NCBI GenBank assembly: GCA_023425025.1
Contig: JAFADG010000021.1
Span: 9,263-73,262 of the forward strand
Source of the DNA: Bacillota bacterium
Lineage (GTDB): Bacteria > Bacillota > Clostridia > Christensenellales > Aristaeellaceae
Reading direction: 5' to 3'
Length of the DNA stretch: 64,000 bases
Position numbers and translations under genes: made by a program. Shown here in pieces: positions 9,200 to 18,827 of this stretch. Each line of letters begins with the position of its first letter. Position 1 is the first letter of the stretch. The notes beneath the pieces were generated by a model, which saw nothing but the letters and a program-made list of their open reading frames with translations, searched no databases and was not told where the DNA came from.

Positions 9200-9997
9200 T
9201 CACCGATTTTTCTGCTGCCGAAACCTTAGCGGCGTCGTCTGAAACTGCTGGCGGAACCTGCGCACGAAGTTGCTGATATCCGCAAAGCCGCACTGCATGG
9301 CAACTTCTATGACCGGCAGCTCTGTTTTGAGCAGCAGCACCTTGGCATGGGAAAGGCGGCTCTGGGTGATGTACTGCATGGGGCTGATGCCTACATGCCT
9401 GCGAAAATGGGCTGACAGGCAGCCTGGGCTGACGTGGAACTTTGCTGAAAGGTCAGGCAGAGAGAATTTGTCCGCAAAACCGCGGTCCAGCTCGTTAAGA
9501 ATGTCCTGCATCGGCAGAAGCGACGCATTGCCGGCAGGAATAAACATATCCGGCCGCAATGCCAGCGCATCGGCCAGTATCAATGTCAGCAGCGCTTCAA
9601 TTCGTTCATCCATATAAGCGCCGCCCCGGTCCGCCGAATCCTTCAGCAGGGCAAAATACGTATCAAAGCGCGGCTTGTCCGCCCCCACAGGCAGCACATA
9701 GGGAAATTTGTCTCCGTGAAAGCGGAACACCGACAACAGCCGTTCATCATGGTGAAGCGCCTTGAGCTGCATATGCGGAATCAGCAGGTAATACCGTCGG
9801 TAGACATCGGATATCACGCGCGTGGCGTGCTCGTCAAACTGGTTCAGGAAGACCAGCGACCCGGCATCCACCAAAAAATCCTTGCCGCGGATGGTGATCA
9901 TTACAGCGCCATCCAGTACATAAAGCAGTTCATAATACACATGCGTATGGGTATGGTGGGATAGCGTTCGGTCGCTGTAAACAATCTCAAAGGGCAA
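9200..9997 (-). CDS. AraC family regulator with cupin sensor domain
   Basis: About 265 residues: an N-terminal cupin-like ligand domain (HTHTHVYYELLYVLDG) and a C-terminal pair of helix-turn-helices (CGFADISNFVRRFRQQF). An ATG at 10036 lacks a ribosome binding site. A TTG at 9997 is preceded by AAGGAGGA at good spacing, so I prefer it. The gene is divergent from the oxidoreductase operon starting at 10111, and the 113-bp gap is the obvious place for its operator. It may act as a ligand-dependent activator of that operon (inference). Confidence 0.9.
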   Translation of the reverse strand: MPFEIVYSDRTLSHHTHTHVYYELLYVLDGAVMITIRGKDFLVDAGSLVFLNQFDEHATRVISDVYRRYYLLIPHMQLKALHHDERLLSVFRFHGDKFPYVLPVGADKPRFDTYFALLKDSADRGGAYMDERIEALLTLILADALALRPDMFIPAGNASLLPMQDILNELDRGFADKFSLPDLSAKFHVSPGCLSAHFRRHVGISPMQYITQSRLSHAKVLLLKTELPVIEVAMQCGFADISNFVRRFRQQFQTTPLRFRQQKNR

Positions 9998-10110
9998 GGA
10001 CGTCTCCTCCTTCGATGCGATTTTACATATTTTCATATCAAAACAGCACGTTTAAAAGCGTCTTTGTACTTTATCATAGACTTAACCAAATGGCAAGGAG
10101 GGCGACTGCC

Positions 10111-11406
10111 GTGCCACACGAAACATTCCATTACCCTACACTCAAAGCCGTTCAAGATACTGCATCCAGCCTGAATACATTCCTGCCCCTGTCGGAAGAA
10201 ATTCCCTCTGTGTTTGCGCCGCTGAATCTTGGCGGCCGGATGATTGAAAACCGTATTGCCTTCCAGCCCATGGAAGGCTCGGACGGTACGGAGGAGGGTG
10301 CGCCGGGCCCGTTCACCATCCGCCGCTACGAGCGTTTTGCCAAGGCGGGGCCAGGCTTGATCTGGTTTGAAGCGGTGGCTGCGGTGAAGGAAGGCCGCGC
10401 CAGCGCCCACCAGCTTTTTTTAACCGAGGACAACGCCGATGCGTTCAGGTGTTTGAACGAGCGCATGCGTGAAATATGCATGAAAGAAAACGGATATGTC
10501 CCGCTGATCGTGATGCAAGCCACCAACAGCGGCCGCTACGCAAAACCCAGCGGATATCCCGAACCCATGATCGCTTATAGCTGTCCCCCACTGGAGGAAG
10601 CGCCGCTGCCCAGGGAGCGTATCCTGACCGATGACCAGCTTCACCATTATGAAGAGGCATTCGAAAATGCCGCCCGGCTCAGCCAGCGTGCCGGTTTTGA
10701 CGGCATGGATGTGAAGTGCTGCCACCGCTATCTGGCCAGTGAACTGCTCAGTGCCTACACCCGTACCGGTGAATACGGAGGCAGCTATGAAAACCGCACC
10801 CGCTTTGTGAAAAATGCTTACCGTGCCGCAAAGGCAGGCAGCACAGGAGATTTTTTTCTTACCAGCCGGCTGAACGTGTATGATGGCTTTTCTTACCCCT
10901 ATGGCTTCGGTGTTCATGAAGGCAGCCTGGAGCCGGACCTTGATGAGCCCATCCGCCTTATCCGGGAATTGCGTGAAGAATTCAACATTCCTCTGATCAA
11001 TGTCACCATGGGCAATCCCTACAAAAACCCTCACGTCAACCGCCCCTACGACCGTGGCAATTATATTCCCGATGAGCATCCCATCACCGGCCTTGGCCGC
11101 ATGATGCAAGGGATCGCCGATATACAGACCGCCATCCCGGACCTGCCCGTGCTGGGCAGCGCCTTTACCTACCTGCGCCAATTCTCCATCAACCTGGCGG
11201 CAGGCATGGTCAGCGGCGGGCACTGCGCCATGGCCGGCTTTGGCCGGATGGCCTTTGCCTATCCCGATTTCATCAAAGAGGCCCGGGAAACAGGCCGGAT
11301 TGACAAGAAAAACGCCTGCGTCACCTGCGGCAAATGCGCCCAGCTTTTGCGCGGGGGCGGGCCGGCCGGCTGCGTGCTTCATGACAGGGAGGTGTATACG
11401 CTGTGA
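10111..11406 (+). CDS. Old Yellow Enzyme-family NADH:flavin oxidoreductase
   Basis: About 431 residues with the FMN-binding TIM barrel of the OYE family: VFAPLNLGGRMIENRIAF at the start, FDGMDVKCCHRYLASELLS as the active-site segment, and GSAFTYLRQF in the phosphate-binding region. The tail has clustered cysteines (ACVTCGKCAQL and a later GCV), suggesting a 4Fe-4S cluster as in 2,4-dienoyl-CoA reductase-like members, but the NAD domain of those is missing. I chose the GTG at 10111 because AAGGAGGG precedes it; the in-frame ATG at 10090 has none. Its stop overlaps the start of the next gene. It probably reduces an activated C=C bond; the substrate is unknown. Confidence 0.9.
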   Translation: MPHETFHYPTLKAVQDTASSLNTFLPLSEEIPSVFAPLNLGGRMIENRIAFQPMEGSDGTEEGAPGPFTIRRYERFAKAGPGLIWFEAVAAVKEGRASAHQLFLTEDNADAFRCLNERMREICMKENGYVPLIVMQATNSGRYAKPSGYPEPMIAYSCPPLEEAPLPRERILTDDQLHHYEEAFENAARLSQRAGFDGMDVKCCHRYLASELLSAYTRTGEYGGSYENRTRFVKNAYRAAKAGSTGDFFLTSRLNVYDGFSYPYGFGVHEGSLEPDLDEPIRLIRELREEFNIPLINVTMGNPYKNPHVNRPYDRGNYIPDEHPITGLGRMMQGIADIQTAIPDLPVLGSAFTYLRQFSINLAAGMVSGGHCAMAGFGRMAFAYPDFIKEARETGRIDKKNACVTCGKCAQLLRGGGPAGCVLHDREVYTL

Positions 11407-12146
11407 AAACTGCGCTCGTCACCGGTTCCAGCCGGGGTATTGGCCGGGGCATTGCCGATATACTTTGCGAAAACGGGTATACGGTCGTTTATTCCGGCAC
11501 AAAGGCTGCGGCGCCTGCTGATCTCCCGCCTGAAGGGGACTACTTTCCCTGCGACATCTCAGATGGCGCTGCCCGCCGGGCAGTCATCGCACATGTGCTT
11601 AAAGCCTATGGCCGGCTGGATGTGCTGGTAAACAACGCCGGTGTTGCCCCCCTTGTGCGAAAGGACCTTCTGGAAATGGAGGAGGAGAGCTTCGGCCGGG
11701 TAATGGACATTAATCTGAAAGGCACGTTGTTTATGTGCCAGCTGGCCGCGAACGCCATGTTGGCTGCCCGCACATCTCTTGCAGACTACACGCCCCGCAT
11801 TATCAATATCGGCAGCATATCGGCCTACACCTCCAGCACTATGCGGGGCGAGTACTGCATCAGCAAGGCAGGTGTCGGCATGGTGACAAAGCTTTTCTCC
11901 GACCGTCTGGCGGCCGAAGGTATTTTAGTGTTCGAGGTTCGGCCAGGCATTATTGAGACAGATATGACCCAGGCGGTGCATGAGAAATATCAAAAGCTGA
12001 TTGACGGCGGACTGCTGCCTGTTCCCCGCTTCGGTAAGCCTGACGATGTGGCGCGGATGGTTCTGGCGTGCTGCTCAGGGCTTTTGGACTATTCCGCCGG
12101 CCAGGTACTGGATGCGGACGGCGGTTTTGCCCTAAGGAGGCTGTAA
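11403..12146 (+). CDS. short-chain dehydrogenase/reductase (FabG-like)
   Basis: 247 residues with a Rossmann fold. The nucleotide site is TGSSRGIGRG (7-16), NNAG is near 79-82, and the catalytic Ser-Tyr-Lys set is seen in SISAYTSS and EYCISKAG. The start is GTG and overlaps the OYE stop codon by 4 bp, so the two are translationally coupled. It should oxidise or reduce a hydroxyl/keto group on the same intermediate handled by its neighbours. The exact substrate cannot be read from the sequence. Confidence 0.92.
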   Translation: MKTALVTGSSRGIGRGIADILCENGYTVVYSGTKAAAPADLPPEGDYFPCDISDGAARRAVIAHVLKAYGRLDVLVNNAGVAPLVRKDLLEMEEESFGRVMDINLKGTLFMCQLAANAMLAARTSLADYTPRIINIGSISAYTSSTMRGEYCISKAGVGMVTKLFSDRLAAEGILVFEVRPGIIETDMTQAVHEKYQKLIDGGLLPVPRFGKPDDVARMVLACCSGLLDYSAGQVLDADGGFALRRL

Positions 12147-13868
12147 ATGAAAGAGCGTACAACCCGCACAGTGGTGATCGGCTCCGGCTGCGCAGGCCTG
12201 AACGCTGCCGACTGGCTGGCAGCCTTGGGAGAAAAGGACTTTATGCTTGTCACCGAAAACATGCTGTCCGGCACCTCCCGCAATACCGGCAGCGACAAGC
12301 AGACCTATTACAAGCTTTCTCTGGCCGGAGATGAGGGCGACAGCGTCGGCAGTCTCGCCGCCACTCTCAAACGCGAAGATGTGGATGGCGATATCGCCTT
12401 GTGCGAAGCGGCAGGCTCAGCCCAATGCTTCTTCAAGCTTGTTCAGTTGGGGGTTCCTTTTCCCGTTAGCGGCATGGGCGAATACGTGGGCTACCAAACG
12501 GATCATGACGAGCGCCGGCGGGCTACCTCCGCCGGCCCGCTGACCAGCCGCTATATGACCGAAGCCTTGGAAAAAAGCGTGCGCAGCCGTGGTGTAACGA
12601 TTCTGAACCATACCTTTGCCTATCGCATTTTGGCAGATGATAACGGCGTTTGCGGCATCCAGTGCCTGAACACGGCCGACCGGTCCTTTTTTACCATCCG
12701 CTGCGCCCATATCATCCTTGCGACCGGCGGACCGGCCGCTATTTACCGGGACCGGGTCTATCCCAAAAGTCAGCTGGGCATGAGCGGTATGGCTTTTGAA
12801 ATAGGCGCCACAGGCGCAAACCTCGACTGCTGGCAGTACGGTTTGGCATCTGTCAAATTCCGGTGGAATGTATCCGGCAGCTACCAGCAGGCCCTGCCCC
12901 GCTATGTTTCGGTAGATGCGGACGGACAGGAGTATGACTTCTTGCCGGAAAGTATGTCCTTATCCGACATGCTTAACAATACGTTCTTAAAGGGTTATCA
13001 ATGGCCTTATGACCCCCGCAAACGAAACGGCTCCTCCCGCATGGATATACTGGTAAAGGCCGAGGGCGACAAGGACCGGCGCGTTTACCTGGATTACCGG
13101 CGCAACCCCACCGGCTATAGCCTGGATGCGCTTTCAGAGGAAGCCCGCAGGTATCTTGTCAATTGCGGCGCCACACAGGATACGCCCATGGACCGGCTGC
13201 GCGCCATGAACGCGCCGGCCGTTGAATTATACAAGGCCAATGGTATTGATCTTGGCGCAGAGATGCTGGAGATACGCGTATGCGCCCAGCACCATAACGG
13301 CGGTATCGCGGTAGATAGCAATTGGCAAACCAGCATTCCCGGTCTGTACGCCTGCGGTGAAGCGGCAGGTACCTTTGGTCAGTATCGGCCCGGCGGCACA
13401 GCGCTCAACAGCACGCAGGTAGGCTCCATGCGGGCGGCCATGCATATCGCGAAAAGGAGCGGGCGCATCATTGCTGATGCTGCTCCAGCGGTCGGCCCGC
13501 CAATGCTCCCCGCAGGCGGCGCGGAGGCATTGATTGCCGAGCTTCAAGCCTGCATGACGCGCCACGCGGCCTTTGAGCGGGATGAGAATGGAATACGCCG
13601 CTTGCTTTCACGGCTGGATGAAATTGAGGGCAACGTCATTCCCGCAAGCCTTCACGATCCCCAATTGATCCAGCGCCTTCGCCTGCGAGATATCGTTTTG
13701 ACCCTGCGGCAGGTTCTGAGCGCCATGCTGTATGCCCTTCATGACACCGAACCCGGCATACTGGAAACGTGCCAAGGGCAGAGCAGCCGGCGACCGGCCC
13801 ACCCGCTTCCCGAACGGGATCTCTGGTTTGAGCGTGTATGGCAACGGTACCGAAATGAAATGGCTTGA
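12147..13868 (+). CDS. FAD-dependent oxidoreductase, succinate dehydrogenase/fumarate reductase flavoprotein family
   Basis: 573 residues. The FAD motif GSGCAGLNAADWL is at 12-24 and a second dinucleotide motif lies in IILATGGPAAIYRD. The C-terminal GLYACGEAAGTFGQYRPGG is typical of the fumarate reductase/L-aspartate oxidase group. No heme or iron-sulfur partner subunit is encoded nearby. It starts directly after the dehydrogenase stop with AAGGAGG upstream. It may act as a soluble dehydrogenase or enoate-type reductase on the pathway substrate; the true reaction is unknown. Confidence 0.88.
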   Translation: MKERTTRTVVIGSGCAGLNAADWLAALGEKDFMLVTENMLSGTSRNTGSDKQTYYKLSLAGDEGDSVGSLAATLKREDVDGDIALCEAAGSAQCFFKLVQLGVPFPVSGMGEYVGYQTDHDERRRATSAGPLTSRYMTEALEKSVRSRGVTILNHTFAYRILADDNGVCGIQCLNTADRSFFTIRCAHIILATGGPAAIYRDRVYPKSQLGMSGMAFEIGATGANLDCWQYGLASVKFRWNVSGSYQQALPRYVSVDADGQEYDFLPESMSLSDMLNNTFLKGYQWPYDPRKRNGSSRMDILVKAEGDKDRRVYLDYRRNPTGYSLDALSEEARRYLVNCGATQDTPMDRLRAMNAPAVELYKANGIDLGAEMLEIRVCAQHHNGGIAVDSNWQTSIPGLYACGEAAGTFGQYRPGGTALNSTQVGSMRAAMHIAKRSGRIIADAAPAVGPPMLPAGGAEALIAELQACMTRHAAFERDENGIRRLLSRLDEIEGNVIPASLHDPQLIQRLRLRDIVLTLRQVLSAMLYALHDTEPGILETCQGQSSRRPAHPLPERDLWFERVWQRYRNEMA

Positions 13869-13932
13869 TCATTGAAAAAAAGCATAAGCTCAATATGACC
13901 GGCAGCTGAACAACTGCCAAAGGGGGACCACC

Positions 13933-15108
13933 ATGTCGGATAGGCCACGCGTGCTGCTGGTTGGCGCTGGCGGCTACGGCGCGCTGTATTTACGAGAACT
14001 GACCGGGCACGATACCGGAGCGGATATTGTTGGCATTTGCGACATCCGTCCGGATATCGAACAGAAAATTCCCATCATTGGGGAAAGGGGCATCCCTGTC
14101 TATCGCAGCCTGGAGGAGTTCTATGCAAAGGATACGGCTGATTTGACCGTCATTGTATCACCGGTGCATTATCACACCGAAATGACGCTTGCCTGCTTTG
14201 CCAACGGCTCCAACGTTTTGTGCGAAAAGCCGCTATGCTTAACCGAAGCGGAAGCCGGCCGCATGGCGGAAGCCTCCCGTGCCGCCGGCAAGTTTCTTTC
14301 GCTTGGCTACCAGCTTAATTACAGGCGGGATGTGCTGGCTTTAAAACGCGATATCCTGGATGGCAAGTTCGGCCTGCCCAAGCGGCTGTCAGTGTACCAC
14401 TGCTACCGGCGCGGCGCGAAATATTACGCCCGCAACAACTGGGCCGGCCACATTACGGTAGATGGCCGCGAGGTGTTTGACAGTCCCTTCACCAACGCCA
14501 GCGCCCATAACTTTCAAATGATGACCTTCCTGCTGGGCGATAACATGCGCACAGCATGTGACGTGACAACGGTTGAGGCGGAGCTGTATCACGGCAATCC
14601 AAATGTGGAAAATTACGATATCGCCGCCCTGCGCTTTTTTACACCGAGCGGCGTACCCATCTTCTATTATACTGCCCATCCACTCAAATCCGTTGAGTTG
14701 GGCCCCTGCGGCGTTTTTGAGTTTGAGAAAGGCACGATCACCTTCGACTCCGAAAGGCCTTCCTTTAAAGCTATCATGAAGGATGGCACGCGGTTTGACT
14801 ATGCCATAATTCATCCCGGCAGCCCGATGCAGAAGCTTTATGACGCCATCGACTGTGTAAAAAACGGCGGCGCTCCCGTCTGTGGCGTGGAGGCAGACTA
14901 TCCGCATATCCGCGCCGTCCGCATGGTGCAACAACAGCCCGTGCGTCATGTGCGCGATGAGCTGCGCCGCACAACGGAGACTGATGGCGATACCTTCCTA
15001 TACATTTGCGGGCTGGAGGAAATAATCCAGGGAAGTGCCCGCGTGTGGGCATTGCCCTCAGAGACCGGCTACCTTCTTTCATGCGGGACATGCCTTAAAC
15101 AACATTGA
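13933..15108 (+). CDS. Gfo/Idh/MocA family oxidoreductase
   Basis: 391 residues. The N-terminal Rossmann domain has VGAGGYGALYL and the family hallmark CEKPLCLTEAEA near 97-108; the C-terminal half is the mixed beta-sheet substrate domain. These enzymes oxidise or reduce sugars, inositols or sugar acids with NAD(P), and some act in C-glycoside cleavage. AAAGGGGG precedes the ATG. It is last in the plus-strand redox set. The C-terminal ~20 residues look less family-like but no frameshift is evident. Confidence 0.9.
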   Translation: MSDRPRVLLVGAGGYGALYLRELTGHDTGADIVGICDIRPDIEQKIPIIGERGIPVYRSLEEFYAKDTADLTVIVSPVHYHTEMTLACFANGSNVLCEKPLCLTEAEAGRMAEASRAAGKFLSLGYQLNYRRDVLALKRDILDGKFGLPKRLSVYHCYRRGAKYYARNNWAGHITVDGREVFDSPFTNASAHNFQMMTFLLGDNMRTACDVTTVEAELYHGNPNVENYDIAALRFFTPSGVPIFYYTAHPLKSVELGPCGVFEFEKGTITFDSERPSFKAIMKDGTRFDYAIIHPGSPMQKLYDAIDCVKNGGAPVCGVEADYPHIRAVRMVQQQPVRHVRDELRRTTETDGDTFLYICGLEEIIQGSARVWALPSETGYLLSCGTCLKQH

Positions 15109-15234
15109 TGCCCGCACCCTATAACAGTGCCAGGAGCTTTAGCTGCCGAGCGTTGAGTACGCCTTCGAGTGCTGCCAATAGAATAAGGTTTTGCCCGCAC
15201 ATGAAATACCCCCGGCATTGCCGGGGAATCATTA

Positions 15235-15332
15235 TTGTACAAAAAACCCGGAAACCTTTATGCATCAAGGTTTCCGGGCTTACCTTCGCTGGTGGAGCAT
15301 AGGAGACTCGAACTCCTGACCCCGACACTGCC
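15235..15332. repeat. 98-bp direct repeat, right copy
   Basis: Partner of 820-917 (offset 14,415 bp, three mismatches). This copy overlaps the intact tRNA-Ala 3' half and its terminator. Between 15109 and 15234 there is only a GC hairpin (CCCCGG/CCGGGG near 15211-15226) and no gene. Confidence 0.85.
15241..15278 (-). terminator. terminator of tRNA-Ala
   Basis: A perfect 12-bp stem (15247-15258 with 15267-15278) and an 8-nt loop, followed on the minus strand by TTTTTT. It lies 11 bp beyond the tRNA CCA end. Confidence 0.9.
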
Positions 15333-15365
15333 AGTGTCGTGCGCTACCAACTGCGCTAATGCCCC
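15290..15365 (-). tRNA. tRNA-Ala(GGC)
   Basis: The minus strand folds as a full cloverleaf of 76 nt including an encoded CCA. The acceptor stem GGGGCAT pairs with ATGCTCC and contains the G3-U70 pair that identifies alanine tRNAs. The D-arm is GCGC...GCGC, the anticodon stem CGACA/TGTCG with loop CTGGCAG (anticodon GGC), and the T-arm AGGAG-TTCGAGT-CTCCT. Its 3' end faces the 14-kb catabolic block and is duplicated at 875-917. Confidence 0.97.
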
Positions 15366-15378
15366 GCGAACGAACATT

Positions 15379-15407
15379 ATAATACCATATGGCAGATACG
15401 TTGTAAA
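15379..15407 (-). promoter_or_regulatory. sigma-A promoter of tRNA-Ala
   Basis: TTTACA, 17 bp, then TATTAT on the minus strand, ending 14 bp before the tRNA. Confidence 0.7.
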
Positions 15408-15485
15408 GGGGGAAAATCATAAAATTGGACAAGTTTTTTACAAAGCGCAAACATTCAGCCACAAAGCAGATCAGGCCAAAGAGGA

Positions 15486-15512
15486 GCGGCGAATGCTCAC
15501 CGCTCCACGTAA
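15486..15512 (-). terminator. possible terminator after leuB
   Basis: A GGAGCGG/CCGCTCC hairpin lies just beyond the leuB stop on the minus strand, with only a weak TCTTT tail. It would close the long operon. Confidence 0.45.
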
Positions 15513-15521
15513 ACACAAAGC

Positions 15522-16589
15522 TCAAATTTCCGCAACGATTTTGCCTGTCATCTCCGCGCCTTTGATACACGGTCCGCCGGCAGCGATGTCCCTGGTGCGT
15601 GCGCCCTGGGCCAAAACCTTTTCCACCGCGTCCTCCATCGCTTTTGCCTCTTTGGCAAGGCCGAAGGAGAGATTCAGCATCATGGCCGCGGATAGGATGG
15701 TGGCGATGGGGTTGGCAATGCCCTGGCCGGCAATGTCGGGGGCCGAGCCGTGAATGGGCTCGTACATGCCCCGGGTACCCTCGCCCAGGGAAGCCGAGGC
15801 CAGCAGGCCGATGGAGCCGGTCAATTGGGAGGCCTCGTCGGAGAGGATATCGCCAAACAGGTTGCTGGTGACGATCACATCAAACTGGGAAGGATTTTGA
15901 ATCAGCTGCATGGCAGCATTGTCCACCAGCATGTCGGAATAGGCTATGTCCGGATATTCCGCCTTCAGCTCGTGCATGGTTTCCCGCCAGAGCCTGGAGC
16001 TTTCCAGCACGTTGGCCTTGTCAATGCTGCAAACCTTGCGGCCGCGCTTGCGGGCGGCTTCAAAGGCCACGCGGCCGATGCGCAGGATCTCGCCCCGGCT
16101 ATAGATTTCGGTATCATAGGCGTTTTCGCCCATTTCTCCCTGGCCGCGGCCCCGGGGCCCGAAATACATGCCGCCGGTGAGCTCCCGCACGATCAAAAGG
16201 TCCACGCCCTTGGCCGCGATGTCCGCCCTAAGGGGGGAGGCTGCCGCCAGCTCCTTTTGCAGCTTGGCCGGACGCAGGTTGGCGAACAGGTTCAGCCCCT
16301 TGCGTATGCCCAGCAGCGCCCGCTCGGGCCGAAGATGCCCCGGCAGCGCATCCCATTTGGGGCCGCCTACGGCGCCCAGCAGCACACTGTCGCTTTGCAG
16401 GCATTTTTTCAAGGTTTCCTCCGGCAGGGGGACGCCGTACGCATCGATGGCGCAGCCGCCGGCGAGGACGGTTTCATAATGAAAGGCATGGCCGAACTTT
16501 TCTCCCACGGCATTCAATACCGCTACCGCACCGTTCACGATCTCCGGCCCGATGCCGTCGCCCGGCACCAGCACTATATTGTACGTCAC
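15522..16589 (-). CDS. leuB: 3-isopropylmalate dehydrogenase
   Basis: 355 residues, the usual length. It oxidatively decarboxylates 3-isopropylmalate to 2-oxoisocaproate with NAD+ in leucine synthesis; with citramalate-derived substrate it can also make 2-oxobutyrate. The family opening VLVPGDGIGPE, the GAVGGPKWD loop, the arginine-rich PAKL region and the YEPIHGSAPDIAGQ NAD motif are all present. The start overlaps the leuD stop by 4 bp. It is the last gene of the operon. Confidence 0.97.
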   Translation of the reverse strand: MTYNIVLVPGDGIGPEIVNGAVAVLNAVGEKFGHAFHYETVLAGGCAIDAYGVPLPEETLKKCLQSDSVLLGAVGGPKWDALPGHLRPERALLGIRKGLNLFANLRPAKLQKELAAASPLRADIAAKGVDLLIVRELTGGMYFGPRGRGQGEMGENAYDTEIYSRGEILRIGRVAFEAARKRGRKVCSIDKANVLESSRLWRETMHELKAEYPDIAYSDMLVDNAAMQLIQNPSQFDVIVTSNLFGDILSDEASQLTGSIGLLASASLGEGTRGMYEPIHGSAPDIAGQGIANPIATILSAAMMLNLSFGLAKEAKAMEDAVEKVLAQGARTRDIAAGGPCIKGAEMTGKIVAEI

Positions 16590-17071
16590 GCGATTTCCCC
16601 TCCCGCCATGGCGTTCATCAGGCCGCCGGCTTCAATGATCTTTTGCAGGAAAGCGGGAAAAGGCGGGAAGGAGTATTGCGCCCCGGTGGTTTTGTTGAGA
16701 ATTTGACCTTCCGTCAGGTCCACTTCCAGCTCATCGCCAAAGCGGAAGTCACCGTCGCAGACGATGATGGGCAGGCCGATGTTGATGGCGTTGCGGTAGA
16801 AGATGCGGGCAAAGCTCTTGGCGATAACGCAGGATACACCGGCAGTCTTGATGGCCAGGGGTGCGTGCTCCCGGGAGGAGCCGCAGCCAAAGTTGCGGCC
16901 GGCGGCGATGACGTCGCCAGGCTTCACCTTTTTCAAGAAATCCGGGTCGATGTCCTCCATGCAGTGGGCTGCCAGTTCTTTGGGGTTGGAGGTGTTCAGG
17001 TACCTTGCCGGGATGATGACGTCGGTGTCGACGTTGTCGCCGTAGCATAAAGCGTTTCCATGTAATTTCAT
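16586..17071 (-). CDS. leuD: 3-isopropylmalate dehydratase small subunit
   Basis: 161 residues, normal for the bacterial/archaeal two-subunit enzyme. It completes the LeuC active site that isomerises 2- to 3-isopropylmalate (and citramalate to methylmalate). The opening GDNVDTDVIIPARYL and FGCGSSREHAP are diagnostic. The frame stays open to 17185, but those residues come from an inserted repeat; ATG 17071 with AAGGAG upstream fits the family start. It is separated from leuC by an atypical 488-bp gap full of repeats. Confidence 0.96.
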   Translation of the reverse strand: MKLHGNALCYGDNVDTDVIIPARYLNTSNPKELAAHCMEDIDPDFLKKVKPGDVIAAGRNFGCGSSREHAPLAIKTAGVSCVIAKSFARIFYRNAINIGLPIIVCDGDFRFGDELEVDLTEGQILNKTTGAQYSFPPFPAFLQKIIEAGGLMNAMAGGEIA

Positions 17072-17104
17072 CTCGCTGCTCCTTCCATTTTCGTACAATT
17101 CGGA

Positions 17105-17275
17105 AAGAGAATTCGCGCCTGCTGACGCGACCAAAGGGCTTTCCGCATCTGGCTCAATCGCCGCCCTGCTCACTGCCGTTCGCATTGCTCGTTTCGCCAG
17201 CCTCCTCCGCCTCGCTTCATCCGCCTCTGGCGGCGCTTCGGCTTAGGAGCCCTTTGGAAACCTTCGGATGCCATG
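17105..17275 (-). repeat. dispersed GC-rich repeat, leuD-upstream copy
   Basis: On the minus strand this stretch aligns with 53115-53290: both have CCGAAG(G/A)TTTCCAAAGG, GCCGCCAG-GGCGG, GAGCA-TGC, TTGAGC and CGGAAAGCCCTTTGGTCGCG, then a short GC hairpin. A shorter copy is at 20425-20485. It is noncoding although it extends the leuD frame. Confidence 0.7.
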
Positions 17276-17334
17276 ATAATGAATAATTTCTATAGGTAAT
17301 AGCAAAAAGGACTCATCCTTATACCAAATCACTA

Positions 17335-17545
17335 TTATGGGAAGTTTTTCAGGGATGGGTCCGGGAAGGCTCCGAGGCCTGACCGCCCCCAGCAGGGGCA
17401 ATAGTGCAGGCGAAGGAGGCCAGCGAAACGAGCCATAAGAGCAAGCCTCCTTTTGAAAGGAGGTGTCAGGCGAAGCCTGACGGAGGATTGGACAGCGCCT
17501 TGTGACGCCGATTGAGATGGCCGGAGGATTTTATCAAAAAGCCCC
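17335..17545. repeat. second noncoding repeat-like block between leuC and leuD
   Basis: It contains stacked inverted repeats, for example GTCAGGC-TTC-GCCTGAC and GCCTCCTTTT/AAAAGGAGGC on the minus strand. These resemble small interspersed elements of Clostridia. No start codon with a ribosome site leads into a family-like protein. It could act as an intra-operon RNA stabiliser or attenuator (inference). Confidence 0.45.
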
Positions 17546-17559
17546 CTTCCCGGCAAACC

Positions 17560-18822
<1,263 letters not shown>

Positions 18823-18827
18823 GGTTT

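Noticed and set aside
17072..17185. Longer leuD start at 17185
   Set aside because: The extra 38 residues come from the dispersed repeat and lack a ribosome site. The family starts at 17071.
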